This document shows positions 50,401 to 60,690 of a stretch of 64,000 bases of DNA, in pieces. Position 1 is the first letter of the stretch. Each line of letters opens with the position of its first letter. The notes under the pieces were generated by a model that was given only the letters and a program-made list of their open reading frames with translations, made no database searches and was not told the DNA's origin. The translations under genes and the position numbers were made by a program. Origin of the DNA: Glandiceps talaboti (lineage: Eukaryota; Hemichordata; Enteropneusta; Spengelidae); assembly GCF_964340395.1 (NCBI RefSeq), contig NC_135550.1, positions 31,388,676-31,452,675 of the forward strand, in the 5' to 3' direction.

Positions 50401-52289
50401 GAGGTGTGTATAGTCCTAGAACTCACTCAGATAGAAACTTTGAGGTGTGTGTAGTCCTAGAACTCATGACCTCTCAACTGCTAATCCTGAGCTCTCACCA
50501 CTACACTATAGTAAACTGATTGTAAATTATATTTTACTTGTAAAGTAACAGATTGTGATTTATTTTGATTTGTAGGTACAGGTGTGACAGTAAACTGCCT
50601 CCATCCCGGGGTGATACAGACAGAGCTTGTTCGACATTTACCATTTGTTCAGTGGCTACAGTTCTTTTTTTATCCTGTTGTATGGTTACTATTCAAAACC
50701 TTGGTAGATGGTGCACAAACAACTATACATTGTGCTGTGGCAGAACAGCTGGAAACAACATCAGGTCTATATTTCAGGTATAGAAATAGCGCCAATGGCA
50801 TTATAGCACAACTGTACATTTTTAAGAAATGTTTATCCACATGATGATTATCCAGTTGCCTATCCAGCCCTGTTGTTATCTTTGCAATATACGCGATCAT
50901 TTGGCTGTTGCTATAGGCATGGTCTTGTTGCTAGGCATATTTGCATATGCTTTTTGAATGTTTGTTCACTTGTCTAAGAATCCAGTGAAATACACCATTG
51001 TTTGGCTTTGGCAAAGGCGTGGTCGTGGTTGCTAGGGATATTTGAATACATGTTTGAATGTTTACTCACTTGCCTACCAGATGATTTTGCTATTTCTGAC
51101 ATTTGGTTGTTGCTAAGGGCGTGATCATGGTTGCTAGGGCAATTGTGTCAACGTGTTTGGAACAAACTTGCAGAATAACACTTCTAGACGCATATCACCA
51201 AATTTCAGTCTTATTGACCAAGCACTTTTTGAAATTGTTTGACCAAAATTCACATTTTTACACCTAATTTGCATGTAGCTGATGAGATCATTATGTGCTT
51301 AATATTTCTTCATCTATACACCCACAGATGCATCCCTTTTAAATTTCAGCCCAATCTGCCGAGTAGTTTTGGAAGTAAAGATTTTTGACCAAAAAGACAC
51401 ATTTTGAGCCCTAATTTGCATGTTACTGATGAAATCATCGTGTCATGAACAATTCTTAAATTTAACACCCAAGAACATTCCCTCTAAATTTCAGACCAAT
51501 CTGCCCAGTAGTTTTTGAGTTTAAGTTTTTTGACCAAAAATGACATTTTTTTTGACCCAAATCACACACCTATGATGCGATCATTTTGTTTTGAACAATA
51601 TCCTAACTAGACACCAAACATAATGTCCCCACCAAATACCAAGGCAATCGGTCTGATGGCGGTTTTTGAATTTAAGTTGTCCACACATGCACAGACAGAC
51701 AGACGGACAGACAGACACTGCACCATACCTACAGCACTACTGAACCTTAATAGTTCAGTTGTGCTAAAAAGTAACTTTTGAGTCTTCATTAATGTGCACA
51801 CAAGTCAGATACAGTTCATCTCAAAATTTTAGTTTGTAGATTCCTCTAACCAAAGAATTCAAACCTTCTCCCAATTGTTTGTACTTGTATTTCAAAACTG
51901 TCAGTAAAAGTGAAAATAACCATGACTGTAACTCTGTATTATCAGTTATGAATTACCTTAGAAGGCTGCATGGCATCATATGTTGTATGTCATTGTAACT
52001 TCTTAATAACTCATTCCAGTCAGCTTTGTTGAAGGTCAAAGAAGTTTGTTCAAGGAAAAAAAAAGTCTGAAGTTTTCTTTAAAATGTAACCTGCAATTTT
52101 GAATGACTTGTAAATAAGGTAATTAAATCTGCCATGCACTGACCTTCTAATTTAACAACTCATATCTGAGTGACTTTCCTTCACAGTGACTGTGCTGTGT
52201 GTGAACCTCATGCCAAGGCCAAGGATGATGATGTTGCTAAGCAACTGTGGGATCTCAGTGCAGAGATGGTTGGCTTGAAAGAAAACTGA
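45937..52289 (+). CDS. RDH11-14-type short-chain dehydrogenase (RDH13-like), plus-strand paralogue lacking the catalytic Ser
   Basis: Seven coding exons: 45937-45998, 46412-46530, 46888-47043, 47484-47588, 47759-47968, 50576-50777, 52187-52289; 957 nt, 318 aa, open throughout. It has an N-terminal membrane anchor (residues 2-20), TGANTGIG (43-50), ACRD, NNAG (122-125), Tyr198 and Lys202 in YNDSK, LHPGV and a C-terminal [18 protein letters not shown]. The SDR catalytic serine is missing: where the paralogue has VNVSSIAH this reads VVVGARLH, with Gly172-Ala173 for Ser-Ser. In classical SDRs that Ser polarises the carbonyl, so activity is probably weak or lost; cofactor or ligand binding may remain. 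A splice acceptor just before the ATG implies an upstream untranslated exon. AATAAA lies at 52,558. Intron 5 is expanded by a LINE and a minisatellite. Confidence 0.94.
47252..47406 (+). repeat. (TCTG)n/(TC)n microsatellite in RDH intron 3
   Basis: TCTG blocks broken by TCTC, then a TC run and a short ACAC end. It lies about 80 bases before the exon-4 acceptor and lengthens the pyrimidine-rich part of the intron. Confidence 0.96.
48097..49748 (+). mobile_element. 5'-truncated non-LTR retrotransposon (CR1/L2-group LINE) in RDH intron 5
   Basis: The reverse-transcriptase part is open from 48,097 to 49,503 except for one in-frame TAG at 48,283-48,285. Landmarks in order: [25 protein letters not shown] (motif A), [21 protein letters not shown]-type motif B, the LFADDSN catalytic core, the LTINTDKT block, and a C-terminal [20 protein letters not shown] tail typical of CR1/L2/Rex-like elements. 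The 3' UTR ends GGCAATAAAGATTGATTGA, the short ATTG tail of this group. The endonuclease and ORF1 are absent. It lies in the same orientation as the host gene and adds about 1.65 kb to the intron. Near-intact coding implies a young insertion. The exact 5' end and target duplication are unclear. Confidence 0.92.
49749..49908. other. Intron sequence between LINE and minisatellite
   Basis: Unassigned intron 5 sequence with a short open frame and no recognisable similarity. Confidence 0.4.
49909..50468 (+). repeat. 41-bp minisatellite of splice-donor-like units, about 13 copies, in RDH intron 5
   Basis: The unit holds AGATAGAAACTTGGAGGTAT then GTCAAGTCCTAGAACTCACTC, period 41. It closely matches the exon-5/intron-5 border at 47,953-47,992 (AAGAAACTTGTAGGTATGTA, then TAGTCCTACAACTCACTC), where G|GTATGT is the real donor. 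Each unit therefore carries a donor-like GGAG|GTATGT. Early and late units read GTGTGTATAG or GTATGTATA instead of GTATGTCAAG and are nearer the donor itself. Confidence 0.93.
50803..51768. mobile_element. Non-autonomous DNA-transposon-like repeat in RDH intron 6
   Basis: It starts near TTATAGCACAACTGTACA and ends near TAGTTCAGTTGTGCTAAAAA, giving short terminal inverted repeats around TAGCACAACTG. The inside has several diverged copies of a module with AAATTTCAGNCCAATCTGCC and TTTTTGACCAAAA, plus a (GACA)n block near 51,693-51,716. No coding. The termini are inferred and no clear target duplication is seen. Confidence 0.55.
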
Positions 52290-53973
52290 TGTTTATACAA
52301 TGTCTGCTGAGATCATGTGGGAAATGCTTTTTGCAATCAATATTTGAAAATATATTTCAAACATATAATATAGAGATGAAGATAACATTTTGAACATACA
52401 TTCAGTTGTTTCCAATTGGCTGTTTTGTTACTTTCTAGCCTTGTTTTATAATTCAGTGATACAATATCTAGTGTTAGACTGAATGTGCTCTATTTCTTCT
52501 GCATATTCTTCAGTTGACAATGTCAGAAAAGCATATTGATGTATCATGAAAAATGGTAATAAAAGAGAAAGATATTCTTGATACTACATTTAATGCAATT
52601 GAGCACTGTAGCCATATACAAACTTTAAATAAAGTTTGGCCTTTCACAATCATTCGTAGCCACCAAGTACAAACCTATAGCTAAATATTAAATGTACTGT
52701 ATACCTTTACAACATGGCAGTGGTATATTCTGGTGGCGGTTTTTGTTTTGTTTTCCTTGCTTGTATTGAATAAAAGAATAATCCTTTGCTTCATTACTTG
52801 TCTGTTATGATAATGTACCCATCTCAGTTTGCTGATTTCCACCGTGTCCATGAAACGTGCTTGTTACAGAGCCACTTGAATCAATCTACACACACACACA
52901 CACACACACACATACATATACACACACACATACATACACACACACACACACACATTATACATGTATATGATATTCTGTTGAGTTAATCGTTTTGCGAACA
53001 GTGCATAAATAAATAAATAAATAAATATTTGTAGCTCTGTCACCGTTCTAAGAGCGTCGAGGAGAACCCACGTCACTTTCTGTACTGGTGTGGTTCTATA
53101 TTGTTTTAATTGTGACAAACTTTCCGGCTTTCGTGTTTTTTGCTGTCAACATCAATGTTTGTACATGTCTCCGATTGTTTGCATCCTTGAAGTTATTATC
53201 ATATGTATTAATGAGCTCAACGTTGTATATAGTTACTCTTCGTCCATCCAGTTGTTGAAAGCTGCGTCGCCAATTAATCGCACAGATCTTCTCACAATCA
53301 TACATTACTCTCATTACTGTCAATTTTGTAGATTTTCTTTCCTATCTCGTTCTCAAGAAATCTTTACTTTTGAAGGCATTTGTCAAACATCTGTCAAATT
53401 TGCCAAGATAATGCCAATATATAAGAATTAACTGGCAGCATCGGTGTTTGGTGTGGAAAGCTACAGTAGATCCATGTCAATTCTGTCCCTTCTCAGCTGT
53501 TATCATTTTTTTAAAAGTACGGATATCAGATTCAAAGAAGTAAAAAAAATAGCAAAAAATCTTGAATCGCCTTATAATAAATTACGCCCTATAAGAGCTT
53601 AGGTCTAGTCTAGGCGAAGTTCCATCTGTGGTGTCATTTCGAATTTAGTTGATGAAATCATGGATGTATTTAGGGGAGATAATACATCCATATGGTCATT
53701 AACACAAAATATTACAAGGAAATAGATCGAGGCCTACATGTGTGACTACCTACGTCGCAATATACGCGAATTCGACAGCACAAAACGTGAAGGCAGGAAA
53801 GTTTGCCACAACGGAAACGATATCGTACTCCGGTAACCTCACACCACCAAACTTTGGTGGCCGCTAAGCTGTAAACTAATCCTGAGAACTTGACAAAAGT
53901 TTCACGCATAGTCACATGATATGTGTCGTAAGTCACCTGATCTAAAAGTCACATGACAAGATTATTTGAAAAC
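52290..53973. other. RDH 3' UTR and intergenic region up to the Rab gene
   Basis: Polyadenylation signals at 52,558 and about 52,627. Microsatellites (AC)n at 52,891-52,954 and (AAAT)n at 53,007-53,026. No exon recognised; the promoter of the Rab gene should lie near 53,700-53,950. Confidence 0.5.
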
Positions 53974-56900
53974 ATGGCTGCTTCGCCAGCCCACGAACAT
54001 TTGTACAAGATATTAGTTATAGGCGAGTTTGGAGTTGGTAAGTGTGGGATTCTTAAATATTTGCATGAATTTCAAAGTTTGGTCTGCTACTGATTATCAA
54101 ACATGAATTGCAAGGTGTAGACCATTTGCAAATGTGTGCTGTCGTTTGTCTACCCATACGATACGAACGTCCACAGCTGCTAGCTGTACACACTGGGGAT
54201 TTCCTCTGACCATAGTCCTGCTTGCATACGGAGTAATCCGGGACTCGATTCTGACAATTGTCCTTCCTACAGAGTCAAGTCAGCAATATAGACTCGTGCA
54301 CCGCCTGTAAGCAGGACTACTCTGACCATTGATCTATTATTGATACATGCTCTGACTCAGTAGTCACAGAACTACTTAAAGCATACTACACATGGACGTC
54401 TATGACCAAGCTTACTTTTCCTTTTCTTGTTTCTTTCAGGAAAGGTATGTGTATCTTCAGATTGTTGATGTGGTAAATATGGAACAAGAATAAAAGAAAA
54501 GTGGACTGACATGACAGTACAATAGATCTTAAACATAATCGAGCTCGGGAGTTATGATTGTGGGTGTGTGAGTGGTTGGATAGGATTGAACAACAACTTA
54601 TAGTACCAAATCTATCATCTGTCATGAGTTGCCAAATATATTGCTACGTATTTATTGGGTCATTCAATTTTCATAAATATGGACATTTATTACAGAATAG
54701 TGATTCACAATGAATTGTATCATATACAAAAAGTGAAAATGTGATGTTTTTACTTAGTGTCATTATGGCTGGGTTGCTTGAATGATGTTGGTATTTAAAT
54801 TCATTTTAAAATCAATCAACTGTAAAAATGTAAATGCTATCAAAGTCATTTATATTTACTTGTATAATTGACTTTTTCAAAAGTGTGTATAAACCCTTCA
54901 AAAATTATATGTACATGTTTATTATTATGAATCAGTAATTCAATTTGTAGAACAATCAGTTTCCACTACATAGAGTACAGAAGCTCTGCACAGTAGTGTA
55001 TCATAAAATAAATCTGAAAATTCTCTTGTTACAAAAGCAATAAAACTATGACTTAGCCCAAATAGTGTTTGTACTTACTTTTACATTGGGTTTTCCATAA
55101 ATGTTGATTTATAACATCTGCAGTAGAGTCTGTGGTCTGTTATCTTATATCCATGGTAACAAGTATGTTTTATTACTATTAAATGTTGACATTTGTAGGA
55201 ATGACTAATGAATAAATGACAGAGAGATACAATGGAAAGCACTATTGGGAGTGAAACTTGATTGAAAGCTTTGAAGGGTGCAGTAAAACTTTATAGCTGT
55301 GATTCTAGTATACATAGTTTAGAGGCTATAGTTGTGGCATGGAATCTCATCGAAGCCATAGAATAGCCTCTAGACAGTAGTATGCCTGGGGTTGGAGGAT
55401 AGTTTTGACATTAGTATTTGTACCTGGGATACCAGTGACAGGAAGTGACTGTACGGTATACCACATGATAGCAGATATTTGAAACTTCATTATTTCCTGT
55501 TATTGATAAAGCGTGGTACTACTGTACTATTTATAACTATTTTTTTCACTTCATTTTATAAAATTTGTATTATATTTCTTTGCACAGACATCAATCATTA
55601 GGAGATATACAGAAGGTAAGTTACAAACAAAATTTCTTAAGAAGAAATAACAATAGTGATTTTTAAAATATTTTTTTGTTCTAATCACACTATTTTGAAT
55701 GAATGAATGAATGAATAAATGAATGAATGAATGAATGAATGAATGAATGAATGAATGAATGAATGAATGAATGAATGAATGAATGATAGGGTAATTTCAT
55801 TTTGCATGAGTATAGCCTAGTCTAGAGACTATCCATGGCTTTAAATCCCTTCTTATCTCTAGCTCTGTAGTCTGGATGTCAATGTAGTCTTTTACCTGAA
55901 AGAGATATCTTAAAATTGTATGAAGGATAGCACTAGCCTAAACTCAATGAAGTCCTGAGATTAAATTTCATATCCAAATGAAGCCACACACACAATCATT
56001 AACATTGTGTCGTAAAATGTTACTCAAATTCTACCCAATGATATGTTAGTGTTTATATGGTCAGTTACACATTGTCCAAATATGGTATATTTGTCAGCTC
56101 AGGATGCTACTTATACATTGTTTACATTGTTCTAACTGAGTTTTGGGGTTTACTCATTTACATAATGTCCAAATATGGTATATTTGTCTGCTCAGGATGC
56201 TACTTATACATTGTTTACATTGTTCTAACTGAGTTTGGGGTTTACACATTTGCATGAACAACTTTTGGTTCATGATTTCGCATTGAGCTAGCTGGGGTGA
56301 AGATAGATCTTGAGATTTGAAGTCATGGATAGCATCTAGACTAAATGTAGCCTGAAATGCTGTAAAGGTGCACAGTCTGCACCTGAAATGACATTTTTTG
56401 ACTCAAATGAACTCATTAATGGCTGTAATGTTAAGTCAGTATATGTAATGCAAACACACAAAACACGTTAAAATATATTTAGAAGCACATAATTTGACAC
56501 AGACATGGGTAAATATGCACACAAGCTTACAAAGTGAGACTTGGTGTTTAGGGATTTTATTTGTACAGGAACCAAATATGTCATAATTGATTGCTATTGT
56601 ATAGGTATAGATATTACTCGACATGTTTTGAATACATTTCAATACCAACAACATTAAATTTACAGACCCTTTGTGAGATCACATCTAATGGTCAGTTTAA
56701 AACCTAATAATGTAATTGTTTGTTATTACAGGTTATTTTTCACCAAATTACAAGCTCACTATTGGAGTAGATTTTGCACTCAAGTCCATAAATTGGAATG
56801 AAAACACAAAAGTTAATTTACAACTCTGGTAAGTCACTACACATGCCTTGTCTTAAACCAAAAATATGCATTTAAAGGTGTTATCAAAATTTCCTTAACA

Positions 56901-59831
56901 AAGTGTAAGGTTGTGAGTACTAATATTTTAACCAATGCACACAACATAAGCTTTCAACTGCAAACTGTCAGCAGTCTTGTTCACTCCATGATAGATGATG
57001 CTGTTTATGATCATGTGACCTGATTACAGAGAATGCTCCCATAAATCTTAAGGAGAAATTTACAGCCCTTATCTCTGCTAAGGTTATGTGGGCAACTCTT
57101 AATATAGATGGGCTACTTGATACCATGTTTCTGCCAATTAGACTCTCTAACGAGAACTTGGATATCTCTCCAACAGATTTGGGAGGTATGTAAGGGTACC
57201 TAAAATGATCAACTGAGACCATGAACTGAGTAATGTTTGTTGCATTTACAGTCTTTGGTAAAGTCTTCAATTGTCTCAGATCATGAACTGAGACTATTCT
57301 CAAGTAGATTTTTTTCCCATCTGAGACTGGCAAACTGAGACTGGTTTCAGATGACGATTTTTGGCGAACTGAAACTATTCTCAGGTAGACATGTTTTTGC
57401 CATCTGAGACTCTCAGTTTAATGTTTCAGGTACCCTTCAGACCCTACGAGCTGCAAACTTGTGCATGCATGTAGCAAACTTGTGACTTTTGTACGGGATG
57501 TTGCTCTGCTACCAGCATGTGACAAGCTTGCAGAGGTGATTGGAATCTTATGAAATTTTTCTTTGCCTCAAAGGCTTGCAAGTTTGCAGGGTACAGCAAG
57601 CATGTCACAAGCTTGTAGCAAAGTGACTAACACTTCACGACCAGGTTTGGAAGCATGCGTAAGCTTTGAGCAATCTTCAACTAGACCCTACAACTACAAG
57701 CTGTCTACAAGTTTGTTGCAAACTTGCACATGCAAGTAGCAAACTTGCGACTTTCATAAGGGATGTTGCTCTGCTATTCTGGCAAAATTGTACATTTAAA
57801 ACAGCACGCATCATCATATGCCATACTACAAGCATGTGACAAGCCTGCAGAGGTGAGAGGAATCTTATGAAATTTTCTTTGCTCAAAGGCTTGCAAGTTT
57901 GCAGGGTTTTGCAAGCTTGCAGGGTACTGCAAGCATGTCAAAAGCATGCGGCAAAGAGACTGAAACTTCACTACCGGGTTTGCAAGCATGCGCAAGCTTG
58001 GTGCAATCTTCAACTAGACCCTACAAGCTGTCTACAAGCTTGTTGCAAACTAGCAAATGCATGTAGCAAACTCGCAATTGTCGTATGGGATGTTGATCTG
58101 ACAGCATCAATTACATTGTTTTCATTTATACACTGATCAATGGAGTTTGTAACTTAGCCATCTGATTACATGTACACTGCACATTACCAACTTGGTGTCA
58201 TTGAGTCATTGTCATCTCCTTTTGATAATAGTGATATGTTCTTACAATTCCATGGAAGTACATGAAAAGCAAATAACCAAACCAAAATAACATATTATAT
58301 GAACACTATAATTAGTTTTCCTTGTCCAAGTTTATCAGATGGCTTGGAATTTCAGATATTCACCTTTGTTGCACAAATAAAAAATTACTTCATTATAACT
58401 ATTGTTACTTCATATCAGTTTACCTTACACAAGCTTACCATACCCAGCTTTCCTTACCATTCTAGTATTACTTCATATCAGTTTACCTTACAAAAGCTTA
58501 CCATACCCAACTTTCCTTACCATTCTAGTATTACTCCATATCAGTTTACCTTACAAAACTTACCATACCCAGCTTTCCTTACCATTCTAGTATTACTTCA
58601 TATCAGTTTACCTTACAAAACTTACCAAACCCAGCTTTCCTTACCATTCTAGTATTACTCCATATCACTTTACCTTACAAAACTTACCATACCCAGCTTT
58701 CCTTACCATTCTAGTATTACTTCATATCAGTTTACCTTACAAAAGCTTACCATACCCAGCTTTCCTTACCATTCTAATATTACTTCATATCAGTTTACCT
58801 TACAAAAACTTACCATACCCAGCTTCCCTTACCATTCTAGTATTTGCATGGTTTTGTCACCTTTAGTGAGTTATATTTCAATAATTAAATTTGCCACTAA
58901 TGATCAGAATATTTGACTCTTGTTTACAGGGACATAGCAGGTCATGAAAGGTTTGGTCACATGACAAGAGTGTATTATAAATATGCGTAAGTATACAAGT
59001 ATTTAGTTCTGTTTTGCTTCATAGAAAAGTTTTGATCTTCATTATAGATATTTGCAATAACAAACGAGTATGATCTATATTGCTCAAACAATTCACTTGA
59101 CAAGGACTTTGTGTAGTGTTTGTGTTCCTGGGTAAGAAGTCATTGACTTATATTCTATTTTTGTTTTATTTTTCCACAGCATTGCAGCAATAATTGTATT
59201 TGACCTATCAAGGTAAGTTTGTTGATGTATCTGCCACTAGAGGGCAGTATTCAACTGTACTGTCTAGTAAAATTGAGGCCTGAGGTTTGGGTGAAAGTGA
59301 TGAAGAACAAAGAAGATGGAGAAATAAATACCTAATATAACAATAGCTGGTCTTATTATAATTTTTCAAACAAACTGGTTTATATTATTTACATAGTATT
59401 CACTGAAACGTTCATTTGTCAGATAATTTATCTCTACAATTATCAGCATAATTTAGGAAACTTCCAAATAAATCATGAGTTACTTTCCAGAATAAATGTA
59501 ACAAATTAATTTTGAAGGTCACTACTGACTGATAGAATAAGAAGTGCATAAATTAATGGAGTAAAAGTAGATGTTGACCTTTTGAAAGTTGAGTCACACC
59601 ACAAGAGGGCGCTATATAGTATGAAACATTTTACCAAGATGTGTATTACTTTGTTTCATCACCAATGTTTATATTCATGTCCGTAAATCCAAGGCAATAG
59701 CTTTAACCATTTTATTCAAATATTTTTTGTTACAAATTCTACAACATATGTCCAAATTATCAGACTTACTGCTGTGACTTATTTTTTTTCTTTGACTTCA
59801 CAGACCTGCAACATTTGATTCAGTATTAAAG
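53974..59831 (+). CDS. Rab32/Rab38-like small GTPase, 5' part (continues past window)
   Basis: Seven exons: 53974-54037, 54440-54444, 55588-55615, 56732-56828, 58930-58986, 59180-59212, 59804-59831; 312 nt, residues 1-104, ending in phase 0. The remaining half (NKxD and SAK guanine motifs, prenylated C-terminus) is not in the window. P-loop GEFGVGKT (17-24), switch I YKLTIGVDFALK with Thr42, switch II WDIAGHERFG (65-74), IIVFDLSRPATFDSVLK. The EHLYKILVIGEFGVGKTS and IGVDFALK words are typical of Rab32/38/29, which act in traffic to lysosome-related organelles. Residue 70 is His where Rabs have catalytic Gln. An in-frame ATG seven codons upstream (53953) is possible, but AACATGG at 53974 has the better context. 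Exon 2 is only 5 nt. Confidence 0.92.
54440..54444 (+). other. Five-nucleotide microexon of the Rab32/38-like gene
   Basis: GAAAG lies between a strong acceptor (TTTCTTGTTTCTTTCAG) and a strong donor (GTATGTGT). It completes Gly22 (G from exon 1 plus GA is not split further: G|GA) and supplies AAG for Lys23, the two key residues of the P-loop GKT. Skipping it would join exon 1 to exon 3 out of frame and remove GK. Confidence 0.88.
55694..55788 (+). repeat. (GAAT)n microsatellite in Rab intron 3
   Basis: About 23 GAAT units with one AAAT interruption. Confidence 0.97.
56073..56256 (+). repeat. 96-bp tandem duplication in Rab intron 3 with CArG boxes
   Basis: Two copies begin GTCCAAATATGGTATATTTG (about 56,074 and 56,168) and end near GAGTTTTGGGGTTTAC. 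Each contains CCAAATATGG, a match to the SRF consensus CC(A/T)6GG. Confidence 0.93.
57425..58100. repeat. Complex duplicated repeat in Rab intron 4
   Basis: Two longer and one partial copy of a segment containing AGACCCTAC, GTAGCAAACTTG, GGGATGTTG, CAAGCATGTGACAAGC, GGAATCTTATGAAATTTT and GGCTTGCAAGTTTGCAGGG. Copies are roughly 240-330 bases apart. The words TGCAAGCTTG and GCAAACTTGC are near-palindromic. Family unknown. Confidence 0.75.
58399..58845 (+). repeat. 62-63 bp minisatellite, 7 copies, in Rab intron 4
   Basis: The unit contains CTTCATATCAGTTTACCTTA, CAAAAGCTTACCATACCCAG and CTTTCCTTACCATTCTAGTA, starting at 58,408, 58,471, 58,534 and on. It is pyrimidine-rich with many TTAC/CTAG words and lies just before the exon-5 acceptor. 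Confidence 0.95.
59234..59247 (+). promoter_or_regulatory. CTCF-like motif
   Basis: CCACTAGAGGGCAG in Rab intron 6 fits the bilaterian CTCF core (CCASYAGRKGGCRS). Motif match only. Confidence 0.35.
59599..59612 (+). promoter_or_regulatory. CTCF-like motif
   Basis: CCACAAGAGGGCGC in the same intron and orientation, 365 bases after the first. The GAGGGCGC word also occurs within repeats elsewhere in the window, so it may be repeat-borne. Confidence 0.33.
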
Positions 59832-60531
59832 GTAAGATAATGTCTTTTATTTCTAGTTGTCAAAACACAGACTAGTCTACTTTCTGTTGTCAGCTGTTGT
59901 GTTGTTGTTGCCATGATACCAGTAACACAACAAACAGAGAAGTGTCCTAGTAACAGAGCAGGAGAAATGTTTAGTTCATAGTATGCAAATGAGTAACAGA
60001 AGCATTGTAAATAGCTGAGAAAAAGTAAATTAGATGTCATCTATTTACTGTCTTCCTGAATAGAAACATAGACAATTTATAAATACAAAGTCAATTTACA
60101 GTCATTTCGAATAGAGAGACTGAATATTCCAGTCACAGGAGTATGTTTGGGAGAGGGTGAGGGGGGACTAGTGTACTCTCTAAGGATACACAAATTTTGA
60201 TGTGTGCCCACTAAGCCAATTTGATATTATTATATTAATATTCTAGTGATGACCAAACTTGGTGTTCACGTATCTCTTACTATGTGGTGACTATTGACCC
60301 AAAACAAAATTTATCTATCATTAGAGGACACACTGGCTGGGGTTAGCAGAAAACCTTTCATTCTCAATTTTAGACAGCTGATGCTGATGACATCACGTGA
60401 CCCATGATTATGTACTTACGATAAGTGCAGTTTGTCTTTTTTTTGTCATTTTGTCGCTTCACTTCTATGGATGTAGTCTGGGAATTTATTTTTAAAAATA
60501 TTTATCAAAAATATAAAATCAAACTACATGT
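59832..60531. other. Rab intron 7, first part
   Basis: No exon in phase 0 that would continue the Rab protein (expected to start with a Trp-rich WxxDL block) was found. Confidence 0.5.
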
Positions 60532-60690
60532 ACTGCAGTTTACATACAAATGACAACTTGATGTAAAAAGCACTACTTATACAAATTACTGCAGTTTACA
60601 TGCAAATATCAACTTGATGTAAAAAGCACTACTTATTTAAATTACTGCAGTTTACATACAAATGACAACTTGATATAGAAAGCACCAGTA
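60532..60690 (+). repeat. 56-bp tandem repeat, 3 copies
   Basis: ACTGCAGTTTACATACAAAT then GACAACTTGATGTAAAAAGCACTACTT, starting at 60,532, 60,588 and 60,644. One copy reads ATGCAAAT. Confidence 0.93.

Noticed and set aside
53953-53973. Upstream in-frame ATG for the Rab gene
   Set aside because: It would add seven residues with no family similarity, and its context (CACATGA) is weaker than AACATGG at 53974. It is possible but not preferred.
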